A program made the translations under genes and the position numbers. A stretch of 64,000 nt of DNA from an uncultured Porphyromonadaceae bacterium (GTDB taxonomy: Bacteria; Bacteroidota; Bacteroidia; Bacteroidales; Muribaculaceae), in NCBI GenBank assembly GCA_902495245.1, contig CABUWI010000005.1, forward strand, positions 1 through 64,000, in the 5' to 3' direction. Positions 8,738 to 17,625 of the stretch are shown here, one piece after another (within the stretch, counting starts at the first letter, position 1; each line of letters starts with the position of its first letter). Under the pieces are notes generated by a model. The model was not told the origin of the DNA. It was given only the letters and a program-made list of their open reading frames with translations, and ran no database searches.

Positions 8738-10771
8738 TCAGCGCATGATGGTCTTCACGCCGTTGACGATGAAGAGGCCCTTGCCGGCCTTGGCGACGCG
8801 GCGTCCCTGCAGGTCGTAGATGCCGGCGTTACGCCCTGCGGTCTCGGCAGCAATCTCGCTGATGCCGCCTTCTTCCGCAATGGCGACATTGAAGACGTTC
8901 GGGTCGGCATACCACCAGTTCTTCAGCGGAGTTAAGTTGATGAATGAGTAGCCGTTGCGGGCCGTTGAGCGGTGAATGTTGGTGTAGACAGGGTAAACAT
9001 AGTCATCGTCATCGTTCTCCGGCTCGGGGGTGTATTGCGACTGCAGGCGCACGTTGTTGGTGATGTCTGTGGGCACCTTCAGGTCGATGATAACTACTTC
9101 CTCGTCCTCAGTGGGTTCTGTCTGATTCTCTGGGTCGTCGCAACCAATGAGTCTGAACGGTGCGGCCTCGTCTTTGTTGGCGGTGGTGGCCCATGAAAAG
9201 TCCGAACAGTCTGACTTGGAGCCGAACTCGCTGTCGCCGCCGGCCAGCTCATACATGTCGCGATACTGGCGTATATACGTCTTGGTGGCTTCGTTGTAGA
9301 GCAGGAACGTCGGGGTGCTTTCAACCTGAATCAGGGTCCATCGCGACTTGTCGGTGGCCTCGAGCGTGGGCACGATGCCGCTATAGTTTGCCTCGATTAC
9401 ATACTCGCCGGTGTAGACCGAACCCTTGCCGCCTGCGCTGATGTAGGCGTTGCCGAGCTGATATGCCTCCCGTTCAGACGCTTCCATATTCTCGCAGTCT
9501 TCAACGTCGCGAAACGCGAGCTGATTCTGCAGGGTGATGACCGTGCCTTTGCCCACCAGCGCGGCGGCCTTTGCTAACTGTTCGTCAGCCAGGCGCTGAG
9601 CGCCTTCCAAATATGCGAGTCGCGTTTCGAGTGATACCACCGAGTTGAGGTCGAGGCCTTCGCCGTTCCAGTTAAGGCAGTAGTCTATGATGGCGTGCAG
9701 TGCGGCTGCGTCGCTCCAAAGCACCGGAACATTGACCCAGCCCTCCATGACCATGATAGCATTAGAGAATATCTGCTTGGCTTCTGCACCTACCCAACGT
9801 TTGGGATCAGGGATGTAGTAATCTTGATAATACTCTATAGCTTTGAGGACATCTTCCTCGGGCTGCTCGGTCAGGAAGAAGAGCGTGCCGTTATTGATGC
9901 AGCGGTTGTTGTTGGTGATGCTTTCGGCGTCGGCTGCGAGGCGGAAGGGATTAAATGCGACGTCAAGTCCGGCAAAACCATAGTAGTCATAGACCGGTTC
10001 ATCGTTAGCGTCAAACATGGGCTCACCGTTTTTGTCAATCCGTTGCTGCAACATTGTGTATGTGATGTAGTCGTTCATCTCGAGGCAGCAGCTGCTGTTG
10101 GCGTCATAGGTCGGCTCGGTTGAGAAAACATATGCCGAAGCCTTCTGCTCGGGGCTGAGCGTCAGCTGGTCGGCCCAGTCCTGATCTTTGAGCCCCTTGC
10201 CCGGCTCCGGACCTTCCATTGCGGGAATAACGTAGTGGTCCGAATCTGTCAGATCAAAGCACACGTTCTTGCGCTTGGCGCCGTCAACGCCTTCAACAGC
10301 CTGAGCTGTCCGCTTAATGCTGCCGTCCATGACTGCGTTGTGAATCACCACCGAACCCTCCTTTTTCCCTTGGGTGAAATACCAATAGGTTGTATATGGA
10401 TTCATAACGTCCTCCTGAGCCGAAAACGAAGCATACCAGTTGCCGGCCATGTGCGCCAGGCCCATGTAGGGGAAGGTGTAGATGTCAGGCATCGGCTCGC
10501 CGTCGGGCAGCGTGGCCGGCAGATTGACGCCCAAGGCGGTCAGCTTCCAGTTCTCGCCCAGAACGTCCTCTTCCGTGTAGCCGTCCTGACCGTAGATTTT
10601 GCCCGTGATGTAGCTCATGCGCTCGGCGCGCATGTTGCCGATGCGGTAATAATACTTCTGTTCGTCCGTGCTGATTTTGACGCCATTGATGATGGTGGGA
10701 CCGTCAGCTGCAAATGCGCCGCCTGCCAGCAGCGCCAAGCCTGCAAGTAAAGTAATCTTTTTCATGGCCAT
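8738..10771 (-). CDS. Large secreted protein with T9SS-like C-terminal tail, unknown function
   Basis: A 677-residue protein with a signal peptide (residues 1-23, MKKITLLAGLALLAGG type) and a C-terminal module IYDLQGRRV ... NGVKTIMR, the compact tail seen on many secreted proteins of Bacteroidales and here inferred to direct T9SS export. The middle carries repeated asparagine- and tyrosine-rich stretches with no enzyme motif that I can name. Start may be the ATG at 10771 or the one two codons later. A TAACTTTG -7 box (10800-10807, minus strand) with GTTG 20 bp upstream drives it. The type 1 palindromic element lies just past its stop. Surface binding or adhesion is possible but unproved. Confidence 0.75.
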   Translation of the reverse strand: MAMKKITLLAGLALLAGGAFAADGPTIINGVKISTDEQKYYYRIGNMRAERMSYITGKIYGQDGYTEEDVLGENWKLTALGVNLPATLPDGEPMPDIYTFPYMGLAHMAGNWYASFSAQEDVMNPYTTYWYFTQGKKEGSVVIHNAVMDGSIKRTAQAVEGVDGAKRKNVCFDLTDSDHYVIPAMEGPEPGKGLKDQDWADQLTLSPEQKASAYVFSTEPTYDANSSCCLEMNDYITYTMLQQRIDKNGEPMFDANDEPVYDYYGFAGLDVAFNPFRLAADAESITNNNRCINNGTLFFLTEQPEEDVLKAIEYYQDYYIPDPKRWVGAEAKQIFSNAIMVMEGWVNVPVLWSDAAALHAIIDYCLNWNGEGLDLNSVVSLETRLAYLEGAQRLADEQLAKAAALVGKGTVITLQNQLAFRDVEDCENMEASEREAYQLGNAYISAGGKGSVYTGEYVIEANYSGIVPTLEATDKSRWTLIQVESTPTFLLYNEATKTYIRQYRDMYELAGGDSEFGSKSDCSDFSWATTANKDEAAPFRLIGCDDPENQTEPTEDEEVVIIDLKVPTDITNNVRLQSQYTPEPENDDDDYVYPVYTNIHRSTARNGYSFINLTPLKNWWYADPNVFNVAIAEEGGISEIAAETAGRNAGIYDLQGRRVAKAGKGLFIVNGVKTIMR

Positions 10772-10799
10772 CTGTAAAAATTGATTGGTGTGATGGTTG

Positions 10800-10831
10800 C
10801 AAAGTTAGGGATTATGGCGGTCAAATGCAAC
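10800..10831 (-). promoter_or_regulatory. Bacteroidota-type promoter for the 8738-10771 gene
   Basis: On the minus strand GTTG (10828-10831) is followed after 20 bp by TAACTTTG (10800-10807), a near match to TTTG-N19/21-TAnnTTTG, about 30 bp before the start codon. Confidence 0.6.
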
Positions 10832-11041
10832 TTTTCGGACGAAAAAAATCTAACCGATTTGCTTAAAAATTCATTGTTACTCAGCGAGTTAGTTTTTGAA
10901 AATCTAATCAATTCATAACTTCTTGATTATCAGTGGTATATCAAACTGCGTGGTTTATTTGGCTGATTGTCAGCAGATTGGTGCCTTCGGCGCGTAAAAA
11001 CGTGAACTTTCCGCCCCCCGGTGTGTGTTTTATATGCGTCT

Positions 11042-11968
11042 ATGAAACTCACATCTCAACTACAGCTCACTCGCCTGCGGTTTCGCGAAATCACCGCCGC
11101 CGATTTCGGCGAGATTGCCCGATATATGGCCCTGACCGAGAGTCGCACGTGCGATTATACGCTCGGCGGCATCGTTCTGTGGGCCGGTTATTTCAACTAT
11201 CGCATCGCAACGTCGGCCGACGGCACGCTCTACATTAGCGGCGGCCGCGAGGACGACCTTTCCGTGCGCGCCTACGCGTTGCCGCTCGGAGCGGCCGATT
11301 TTGCCGCCTCCGTCGGCTGTCTGGCCGAAAATGCCGACGGCGCTCCGTTGTGGTTCTCGGCCATTCCCGAAGACCGCCTCCATCTGTTCGCCTCGCTTCC
11401 CGGAGTCGAGGTCTATGAGCTTGGCGCCGAGTGGAGCGACTATCTTTATGACATCGAGCCGATTGCCCGCCTCGACGGCGGCGCGATGAAGAAAAAGCGC
11501 AATCATGTCAACCGCTTTCTGGCCGATAATCCCGACGCCGAGCTTGTCGGTCTGACCGCAGCCAATGCCCCCGCGTGCCGGCGCCTGCTTGAGGCGCTGG
11601 GCCACGACGGGTCGCCGACCGGCCGCGCCGAGTTTGAGGCGATTGGCGCCATGCTGGCCCACACGGAGGCTTATGCGCCGTTTTTCAGCGGCGCGGTGCT
11701 GCTCGCCGCCGGCCGCCCGGTCGGGTTCACCATAGGCGAGACCAAGGGCGACACGCTCCACGTCCACGTTGAGAAGGCCGACCACACCGTTGCCGGCGCC
11801 AACGAGGCGCTCACGTCGATGTTTGCCGCGCGCATGCTCGACCGTTTCCCGGGCCTGCGTTTCATCAACCGCCAGGACGACGCCGGAGACCCGGGTCTGC
11901 GGGTCTCCAAGCAGTCGTGGCGTCCGCTCCGGCTCTTGCCGAAGTTCAACGTTATGGTCAGAATCTGA
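11042..11968 (+). CDS. DUF2156 / phosphatidylglycerol-lysyltransferase-like acyltransferase-fold protein
   Basis: About 308 residues with a GNAT-like double fold: a C-terminal half around AVLLAAGRPVGFTIGE and HVHVEKAD, ending FINRQDDAGDPGLRVSKQSW. The stretch MKKKRNHVNRFL and this ending match the DUF2156 (lysyl-phosphatidylglycerol synthase C-terminal) family, which transfers amino-acyl groups from tRNA or related donors. No membrane part is present, so this is the stand-alone form common in Bacteroidales; its substrate is unknown. The ATG at 11042 is preferred to a GTG at 11021. The 3' end overlaps the convergent C10 protease gene by 11 bp. Confidence 0.75.
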   Translation: MKLTSQLQLTRLRFREITAADFGEIARYMALTESRTCDYTLGGIVLWAGYFNYRIATSADGTLYISGGREDDLSVRAYALPLGAADFAASVGCLAENADGAPLWFSAIPEDRLHLFASLPGVEVYELGAEWSDYLYDIEPIARLDGGAMKKKRNHVNRFLADNPDAELVGLTAANAPACRRLLEALGHDGSPTGRAEFEAIGAMLAHTEAYAPFFSGAVLLAAGRPVGFTIGETKGDTLHVHVEKADHTVAGANEALTSMFAARMLDRFPGLRFINRQDDAGDPGLRVSKQSWRPLRLLPKFNVMVRI

Positions 11969-14342
11969 ATTTGCGTCCGGCGCTGATGTAGATTTGTCCG
12001 CGGCGAGGCGAGCGCACTTCGCGGCCCTGAAGGTCATAGACGGGAGCGTCTGCCGCGGCGGGACGGTCGGCGGTGATTTCATCAATCGAGTCTTCGGCTT
12101 CATCGTCGCCTATGACCGCGTAGGGCGCGAAAGCGGCGGCATAGGCCTCTTTGGCCGCTGCGGGCACGTAAATCTTCACTGCGGGGTTCATGCGATAGCC
12201 CGCGTAGGCCATGGCAACCACGGGCACCGTCGTCCCCTTGAACCGCAGCGTCTCGACCTTGCGCAGATTGCGCAGCGAGTGCAGCCCCAGCGATGTCAGC
12301 GTCTCTGGGAATTCAATCGAGGAGATTTTGCTGTTGTCCATGAACACTTCCGTGTCGACGCCCGTTACGGGCAGCGTAGTGCCGTTTTCAAACGTAACTT
12401 CCGGCGCAATCACTACGTCGCCCCCGGCGGTATATCTGACCACTTCGGCACCCGTGCCTGCCGCGTCGGGCGCGTAGGTAATCTTGCCGATGCGCTCGGC
12501 CACCTTGACCGTGCGCCTTGCCGAAATCTCGCGGTTGCCGTCGGTTACGAAGGCCGCCTCGTAAACGCCGGGGTCTACCGACGTGATTGAATATTTCTTA
12601 AGATACGGGAAATTGCCCACATAGCGGCCGCCGGTCGACTGGCAGGTAATGCTTTGCGTGTCGCTCCAGACGCACTCGTTCGTGCCGGGGGTGAAGAGGG
12701 CCAGCCCGATGGTGAAGGCTTTGTTGCCGTCGTCGTTGCGCACCGACGGCACGATGGTCTGCGAGGTCTTGCGCAACATCACGCCCGGAATGCACTCGCC
12801 GGCGTCGTTGACGCCCATCTGGGCCCACTCCCAGGCCGCGCTTTCCTCTTTGGCGCCGTCGTTTTCGGCCACTTCGACGTCGAACACGGCGCTCGCGCAG
12901 AGCGGGGCGTCAGACACTTCGTTGATTGTGAGCCGATATTTGCCGGCGGGAATATCCTTGCCTTTGTCGTCATAGAGGTTCATCTTGAACGTGGCGCGCA
13001 CGGCGTCGCCAGCCGGCACTCCGAACGAGCGCACCTCGTCGCCCAGAGCCAGCGGCGTGGTCGAGGCGCCGGCGGCCGGCAGGAGGGTCAGGCGCGACGA
13101 AACGGTCGACAGGTCGGCCGTGCCCCTGTTGATGAGGGTGAAGGTCAGGGTCATCTCCTTGCCCGCCTGCATCGGCGAAATCACGGCGTCGGCCACAAGC
13201 AGGTCGGGCGCGCCGCTCACTGCGTCCGGTTCCGCGTCGGGAACGCCGCCCGTGAAGCCCGGCTTCAGGCACAGAACAATCTGCTGCACCGTGTTGAAGC
13301 CGCCGGGGCTGCCGCCCGTGCCTATCTGGCCCGGCTTGAGCGAGGTCAGGGCAAAATAGCCGTCGCTCATGCTGCCCCAGCCCCAGTTGATGTGGAACAG
13401 GCCGTTGCCGTCATAGCCGTCGCACACGAAGGCATGGCCGCCGCCGCTCTCGGTCGAGCCCGAGTAGTAGACCGGGCGTCCGTTGGTCAGCTCGTTGTAG
13501 ATGATGGTTTCCCACTGTTCGGTCTGATAGTCCCAGCGGTTGCAGATGCGCGTGTTGCGGTCATAGCCGAAACGGTTAACCAGCGCGTCGGGCACTTTGT
13601 CTGACGTGGCGGCCGACTCGCCCGGAAAGTAGCTCATCTCTACCGACTTGCCGCATGCCTCCATCAGTTCGGCCACGGCCTCGCAGGCCTCAGGGGTCGA
13701 ATTGTCGCCATAGGTGTCGGTCATGGCGTCGAAGTCGAACTTCGCGGTCGTGAAGTCGAATTCCTGCCATGAGCGGTCTGAATAGAGCTGATATCTGATT
13801 TTGCCCTTGCCACGGGCGTAGCGGTTGGTGTAGATGATCTGGGCCATGGCCGTGGCCACGCAGCCCGTGGCGCAGCGCTGGCCGAACACCAGCGGGCAGC
13901 GGTCGTTATAGGGCGAGCCCTGCCCCCAGCGGGCCTTGACCAGCGGCTTGACGGCCTCCCAGCCGACGTAGTAGTCGGGCACTTTTCCGGTCGTGGCCGT
14001 GGCGGCCGCCGACGCTTCGGCCTCGTAGACGCCGAGCAGCCATTTCATGGCGGCGGGCATGGCGGCGGGGTCGAACGTGCCGCTGTCTGAAACGGCAAGC
14101 ACCGCGCGCTGATTCGCGTCGGACGGCGTGATCAGATAGCCGCCGCCGGCGCGTGTAAAGACGTAGAGCGACCCTTCGGTGGCCCTGAGGGTGTATTCGT
14201 CGGCCGACGGGCGCACGCCACGTGCGGCCCTCATCGCGGCGGGTTGTCCGAGGGCGCGGCTCAGGGCCTCGGCGGGCGTCAGTTGCGCGGCCGTGGCCGG
14301 CAGAGCCCCGGCAAGCAGCAGAAGTAAAGCGGTTTTTTTCAT
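11958..14342 (-). CDS. Secreted C10-family cysteine protease (streptopain/SpeB-like)
   Basis: A 794-residue secreted protease. A signal peptide (residues 1-19) precedes a Spi-type inhibitory propeptide, then the mature protease with catalytic Cys161 in CATGCVATAMAQ and His303 in GGGHAFVCDGYDG, followed by the HINWGWG motif that closes the active site. Long beta-sandwich regions follow (residues about 370-760), and the protein ends in a compact tail beginning VYDLQGREV, the likely T9SS signal. C10 enzymes include streptopain, interpain A and the Bacteroides fragilis Bfp proteases, which cleave host and bacterial proteins (family knowledge). A five-fold 9-bp tandem repeat (14377-14421) lies directly upstream, between this gene and cysK. 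Confidence 0.88.
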   Translation of the reverse strand: MKKTALLLLLAGALPATAAQLTPAEALSRALGQPAAMRAARGVRPSADEYTLRATEGSLYVFTRAGGGYLITPSDANQRAVLAVSDSGTFDPAAMPAAMKWLLGVYEAEASAAATATTGKVPDYYVGWEAVKPLVKARWGQGSPYNDRCPLVFGQRCATGCVATAMAQIIYTNRYARGKGKIRYQLYSDRSWQEFDFTTAKFDFDAMTDTYGDNSTPEACEAVAELMEACGKSVEMSYFPGESAATSDKVPDALVNRFGYDRNTRICNRWDYQTEQWETIIYNELTNGRPVYYSGSTESGGGHAFVCDGYDGNGLFHINWGWGSMSDGYFALTSLKPGQIGTGGSPGGFNTVQQIVLCLKPGFTGGVPDAEPDAVSGAPDLLVADAVISPMQAGKEMTLTFTLINRGTADLSTVSSRLTLLPAAGASTTPLALGDEVRSFGVPAGDAVRATFKMNLYDDKGKDIPAGKYRLTINEVSDAPLCASAVFDVEVAENDGAKEESAAWEWAQMGVNDAGECIPGVMLRKTSQTIVPSVRNDDGNKAFTIGLALFTPGTNECVWSDTQSITCQSTGGRYVGNFPYLKKYSITSVDPGVYEAAFVTDGNREISARRTVKVAERIGKITYAPDAAGTGAEVVRYTAGGDVVIAPEVTFENGTTLPVTGVDTEVFMDNSKISSIEFPETLTSLGLHSLRNLRKVETLRFKGTTVPVVAMAYAGYRMNPAVKIYVPAAAKEAYAAAFAPYAVIGDDEAEDSIDEITADRPAAADAPVYDLQGREVRSPRRGQIYISAGRKFRF

Positions 14343-14376
14343 GAATATGTTTAAGGTTAAAAATTGCTATAAAATT

Positions 14377-14421
14377 TTATATAAATTATATAAGTTATAT
14401 AAATTATGTAACTTATATAAA
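14377..14421. repeat. Five tandem 9-bp repeats (TTATATAAA type)
   Basis: Units at 14377, 14386, 14395, 14404 and 14413 read TTATATAAA, TTATATAAG, TTATATAAA, TTATGTAAC and TTATATAAA. The last unit contains the cysK stop codon. The array fills nearly the whole gap between cysK and the protease start. Confidence 0.9.
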
Positions 14422-15348
14422 CTTCTCTGAAACAGACAGATAGCGCAGCCCCGTGTCGGGCAGCAGAACGACGATGCGCCGCCCCTCCATGTCGGGGCGC
14501 CTCGCAATCCCGATTGCCGCGCTCAGCGCCGCGCCCGAGCTGATGCCGCAAAAGGCGCCCTCGGTCGTGGCCAGCAGGCGCATGGCCTCGAAGGCCGCGT
14601 CGTCGGCCACGGCGATGACCTCGTCGGTGAGCGTCGGGTCGTAGTTGGCGGGAATGAAGCCGGCGCCGATGCCCTGAATCATGTGCGGTCCCGCGGGCCG
14701 GCCGCTGATGACGGCCGACGCGGCCGGTTCGACGGCCACGATTCTCACCTCCGGCTTCAGGGCTTTCAGGCCGCGGGCGGTGCCGCTCAGCGTGCCTCCC
14801 GTGCCGACGCCGGCCACGAAGACGTCAACGCCTCCGTCGGTGTCCTCCCAGATTTCCGCGGCGGTGCCGGCGGTGTGGGCTGCCGGGTTGGCGGGGTTGT
14901 CGAACTGCATCGGAATGAACGCCCCCGGCGTCGAGTCGCGCAGCGCCTCGGCCGCCCTGATGGCGCCGTCCATCTTTTCGGCCGCCGGCGTGAGAATCAC
15001 CTCCGCGCCGAGCGCCTGCAGCGTCTGTCGCCGCTCGGCGCTCATGTTGTCGGGCATGGTGAAGACGGCCCGATAACCCTTGATTGCGGCAATCCATGCC
15101 AGGCCCACGCCCGTGTTGCCGCTGGTCGGCTCGATGATGACCGAGCCGGGGCGCAGGCGTCCGTCGGCCTCGGCCGCCTCTATCATGGCCAGCGCGGCGC
15201 GGTCTTTCACGCTGCCGCCCGGGTTGAACATTTCAAGCTTCAGCAGCAGCTCGGCCTTCAGGTCCAGCCGTTCTTCGATGCGGCGCGCGCGCAACAGCGG
15301 CGTGCGCCCGATGGCCTCGGTCAGCGAGTCAAGAATCTTCTTTTTCAT
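14413..15348 (-). CDS. cysK: Cysteine synthase A (O-acetylserine sulfhydrylase)
   Basis: A PLP enzyme that makes cysteine from O-acetylserine and sulfide. The 311 residues carry the PLP lysine Lys48 in NPGGSVKDR, the substrate loop EPTSGNTGVGLAW near residue 73, and the phosphate-binding GTGGTLSG motif. Length matches CysK. Its ATG overlaps the stop of the WYL regulator by 4 bp (ATGA), so the two are translationally coupled, making the regulator a candidate controller of sulfur metabolism. The stop codon falls in a 9-bp tandem repeat. Confidence 0.95.
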   Translation of the reverse strand: MKKKILDSLTEAIGRTPLLRARRIEERLDLKAELLLKLEMFNPGGSVKDRAALAMIEAAEADGRLRPGSVIIEPTSGNTGVGLAWIAAIKGYRAVFTMPDNMSAERRQTLQALGAEVILTPAAEKMDGAIRAAEALRDSTPGAFIPMQFDNPANPAAHTAGTAAEIWEDTDGGVDVFVAGVGTGGTLSGTARGLKALKPEVRIVAVEPAASAVISGRPAGPHMIQGIGAGFIPANYDPTLTDEVIAVADDAAFEAMRLLATTEGAFCGISSGAALSAAIGIARRPDMEGRRIVVLLPDTGLRYLSVSEKFI

Positions 15349-16280
15349 GGGGTGGTTTCGGGTTCGGTTTTATCTTCCGGCTCATCATACTGCGCCAGGG
15401 TTTGGCGCAGCTGGGTGGTCAGCATGGCGCGCAGCTCGGGGGGCGCCAGCACCTTCACCTCCGGCCCCAGGCTCATCAGCTCCGTAACGAAGTCGGGAGT
15501 CAGCAGCATCTTGTAGGTGAAGATGGAATATGAATCGTGAATCATCTCCTGCTGCGAGGCGTGGAGCGGCAGCGCGCGCAGATATTTGGCGCGGCGGGCG
15601 GTGGTCTGCAGCGTTACGTTGCGCGGCTCGGAGCTGTCGACGACGATGCCGAACGAGTAGCGGAAATATTCGGCGGGGTCGAACGTGGGCGGCATCTCGA
15701 AGGTGTCAGAAAGTATCTCGGTTGCGCTGATGCGGTCGAGCGCATAGGTCTTGAAGCGGTTCTCGGCCGTGTTGCGGCCGGCCACATACCAGCGCTGGCG
15801 AAACAGTTTCAGCAGATACGGCTCGACGGTTACGCCCGCCGTGGGCACCGTGCGCGAAAACGGGTGGTAGGTAAACCTCACCGTGCGCGAGCTCTTGATG
15901 GCCTCGATTATCGGCGCCAGGTTCTGGCGCGCCGACGGTACCTGCTCCAGAAAGATGCGCTCTGAAATGGAGCGCGCGTCGCTTAGCATGCCGCTCATCG
16001 CCGCCGAGTTGAGCAGCCAGTCGGTAACGTCGCCCTGACCGGGGCTCACGGCGTCCTGTTCGATGAAATATTCGCCCGTCGACTTGTCGTAGAGAATCTC
16101 CACGCCGAACAGCTCGAGCACGGCCGCGCGGTAGTTATAGAACGTGCGCCGCGGCATGTCTTCGCCGTTGCCGACGTTCGACATGCGCCACCGCGCGTTG
16201 ATTTCGCGGCGCGTCAGCCGGCCCGACCGTCTCATCGTGTCGACCAGCCATGTGTAGCGCGCAAGCAGATTTCCGGACAT
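15345..16280 (-). CDS. WYL-domain transcriptional regulator
   Basis: 311 residues with an N-terminal winged-helix region (residues 1-70: LLARYTWLVDTMRR ... RRTFYNYR) and a C-terminal WYL ligand-sensing domain (RWYVAGRN near residue 167, then ALDRI). WYL proteins sense nucleotides or other small ligands and act as repressors or activators, often in stress or defence contexts, but in Bacteroidales similar proteins sit in housekeeping operons as here. It lies 22 bp after murA and overlaps cysK by 4 bp. Confidence 0.85.
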   Translation of the reverse strand: MSGNLLARYTWLVDTMRRSGRLTRREINARWRMSNVGNGEDMPRRTFYNYRAAVLELFGVEILYDKSTGEYFIEQDAVSPGQGDVTDWLLNSAAMSGMLSDARSISERIFLEQVPSARQNLAPIIEAIKSSRTVRFTYHPFSRTVPTAGVTVEPYLLKLFRQRWYVAGRNTAENRFKTYALDRISATEILSDTFEMPPTFDPAEYFRYSFGIVVDSSEPRNVTLQTTARRAKYLRALPLHASQQEMIHDSYSIFTYKMLLTPDFVTELMSLGPEVKVLAPPELRAMLTTQLRQTLAQYDEPEDKTEPETTP

Positions 16281-16302
16281 GGCGTTTCGGTTTGCGGGGT
16301 TT

Positions 16303-17625
16303 TTATTCCTGACGGATAATGCTGGCGCCGAGGGCGTTCAGGCGCCCCTCGATGTCTTCATATCCGCGGTCAATCTGCTGAATGTTGTCAATCACGCTCG
16401 TGCCCTTGGCCGACAGCGCCGCAATCAGCAGCGCGATGCCCGCGCGGATGTCGGGCGACGTCATGTCGTTGGCCCGCAGGCAGAACTTGTGGTCGTGGCC
16501 GATGACGACGGCCCGGTGGGGGTCGCACAAAATTATCTGCGCGCCCATGTCAATGAGGTTGTCGACGAAGAAAAGGCGGCTCTCGAACATCTTCTGATGA
16601 ATCAGCACCGACCCGCGGCACTGCGTGGCCACCACCAGCATCACGCTCAGCAGGTCGGGCGTCAGGCCGGGCCACGGCGCGTCGGCAATGGTCATGATTG
16701 ACCCGTCGAGGGCCGTCTCGATGACGTAGCTCTCCTGAGCCGGCACGTGAATGTCGTCGCCCTGCTGTTCGAGTCTGATGCCAAGCCGGCGGAAGCTTTC
16801 GGGAATGATGCCCAGGTCGCCGTAGCTCACATTCTTGATTGTCAGGTCGCTGCGCGTCATGGCCGCCATGCCGATGAAGCTGCCCACTTCAATCATGTCG
16901 GGCAAGATGCGGTGGGCGGCGCCGGCGTGGCTGCCTTCGCGGCCGATGCCGTGGACCGTGAGCAGGTTTGACGAGATGCCCTCGATTTCAACGCCAAGCT
17001 TTGAGAGCAGGCGGCACAGCTGCTGCACATAGGGCTCGCACGCCGCGTTGTAGATGCGCGTGGTGCCCTCGGCCAGCGCCGCGGCCATCACGATGTTGCC
17101 CGTGCCAGTAACCGACGCCTCGTCCAGAAGCATGTCGGCGCCGCGCAGGCCCCCTTGGGGCGCCGTGAGCAGAAACGCCTCCTGTTTCGGACAATATTCC
17201 ATCGTGGCCCCGAGGTTGAGCATGCCCTGAATGTGAGTGTCGACCTTGCGGCGGCCGATTTTGTCGCCGCCCGGCTTGGGGAAGTAGGCGCGGCCAAGGC
17301 GCGCCAGCAGCGGCCCGACCAGCAGCACCGACCCGCGCAGCCGCGCGCAGCGCTTCACGAACTCGCGCGAGTTGACGAACTCGGTGTCGAGCGTGTCGGC
17401 GCAGAAGGTGTAGCGTCCCTCGCCATGGCGGGTAACCTTCACCCCCATGCTCGACAGCAGCTCTATCAGATTGCGCACGTCGAGTATTTCGGGCACGTTC
17501 TCGATGGTTATCTCGCCGCGGCTCAGCAGCGTGGCGCTGATAACCTGTAGCGCCTCGTTCTTGGCGCCTTTGGGCGTGATTTCGCCCGAGAGGCGCCGGC
17601 CCCCTTCAATTATAAATTTGCTCAT
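16303..17625 (-). CDS. murA: UDP-N-acetylglucosamine 1-carboxyvinyltransferase (Cys-to-Asp type)
   Basis: The first committed enzyme of peptidoglycan synthesis, transferring enolpyruvate from PEP to UDP-GlcNAc. 440 residues with Lys22-Asn23 in KGAKNEA. The active-site loop reads PGGDKIGRRKVDTH, so the position of the usual catalytic Cys115 is Asp121. MurA enzymes with Asp here stay active but are not alkylated by fosfomycin (known for Mycobacterium and Chlamydia), so intrinsic resistance of this target is expected. The start overlaps the murB stop by 4 bp. Confidence 0.95.
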   Translation of the reverse strand: MSKFIIEGGRRLSGEITPKGAKNEALQVISATLLSRGEITIENVPEILDVRNLIELLSSMGVKVTRHGEGRYTFCADTLDTEFVNSREFVKRCARLRGSVLLVGPLLARLGRAYFPKPGGDKIGRRKVDTHIQGMLNLGATMEYCPKQEAFLLTAPQGGLRGADMLLDEASVTGTGNIVMAAALAEGTTRIYNAACEPYVQQLCRLLSKLGVEIEGISSNLLTVHGIGREGSHAGAAHRILPDMIEVGSFIGMAAMTRSDLTIKNVSYGDLGIIPESFRRLGIRLEQQGDDIHVPAQESYVIETALDGSIMTIADAPWPGLTPDLLSVMLVVATQCRGSVLIHQKMFESRLFFVDNLIDMGAQIILCDPHRAVVIGHDHKFCLRANDMTSPDIRAGIALLIAALSAKGTSVIDNIQQIDRGYEDIEGRLNALGASIIRQE

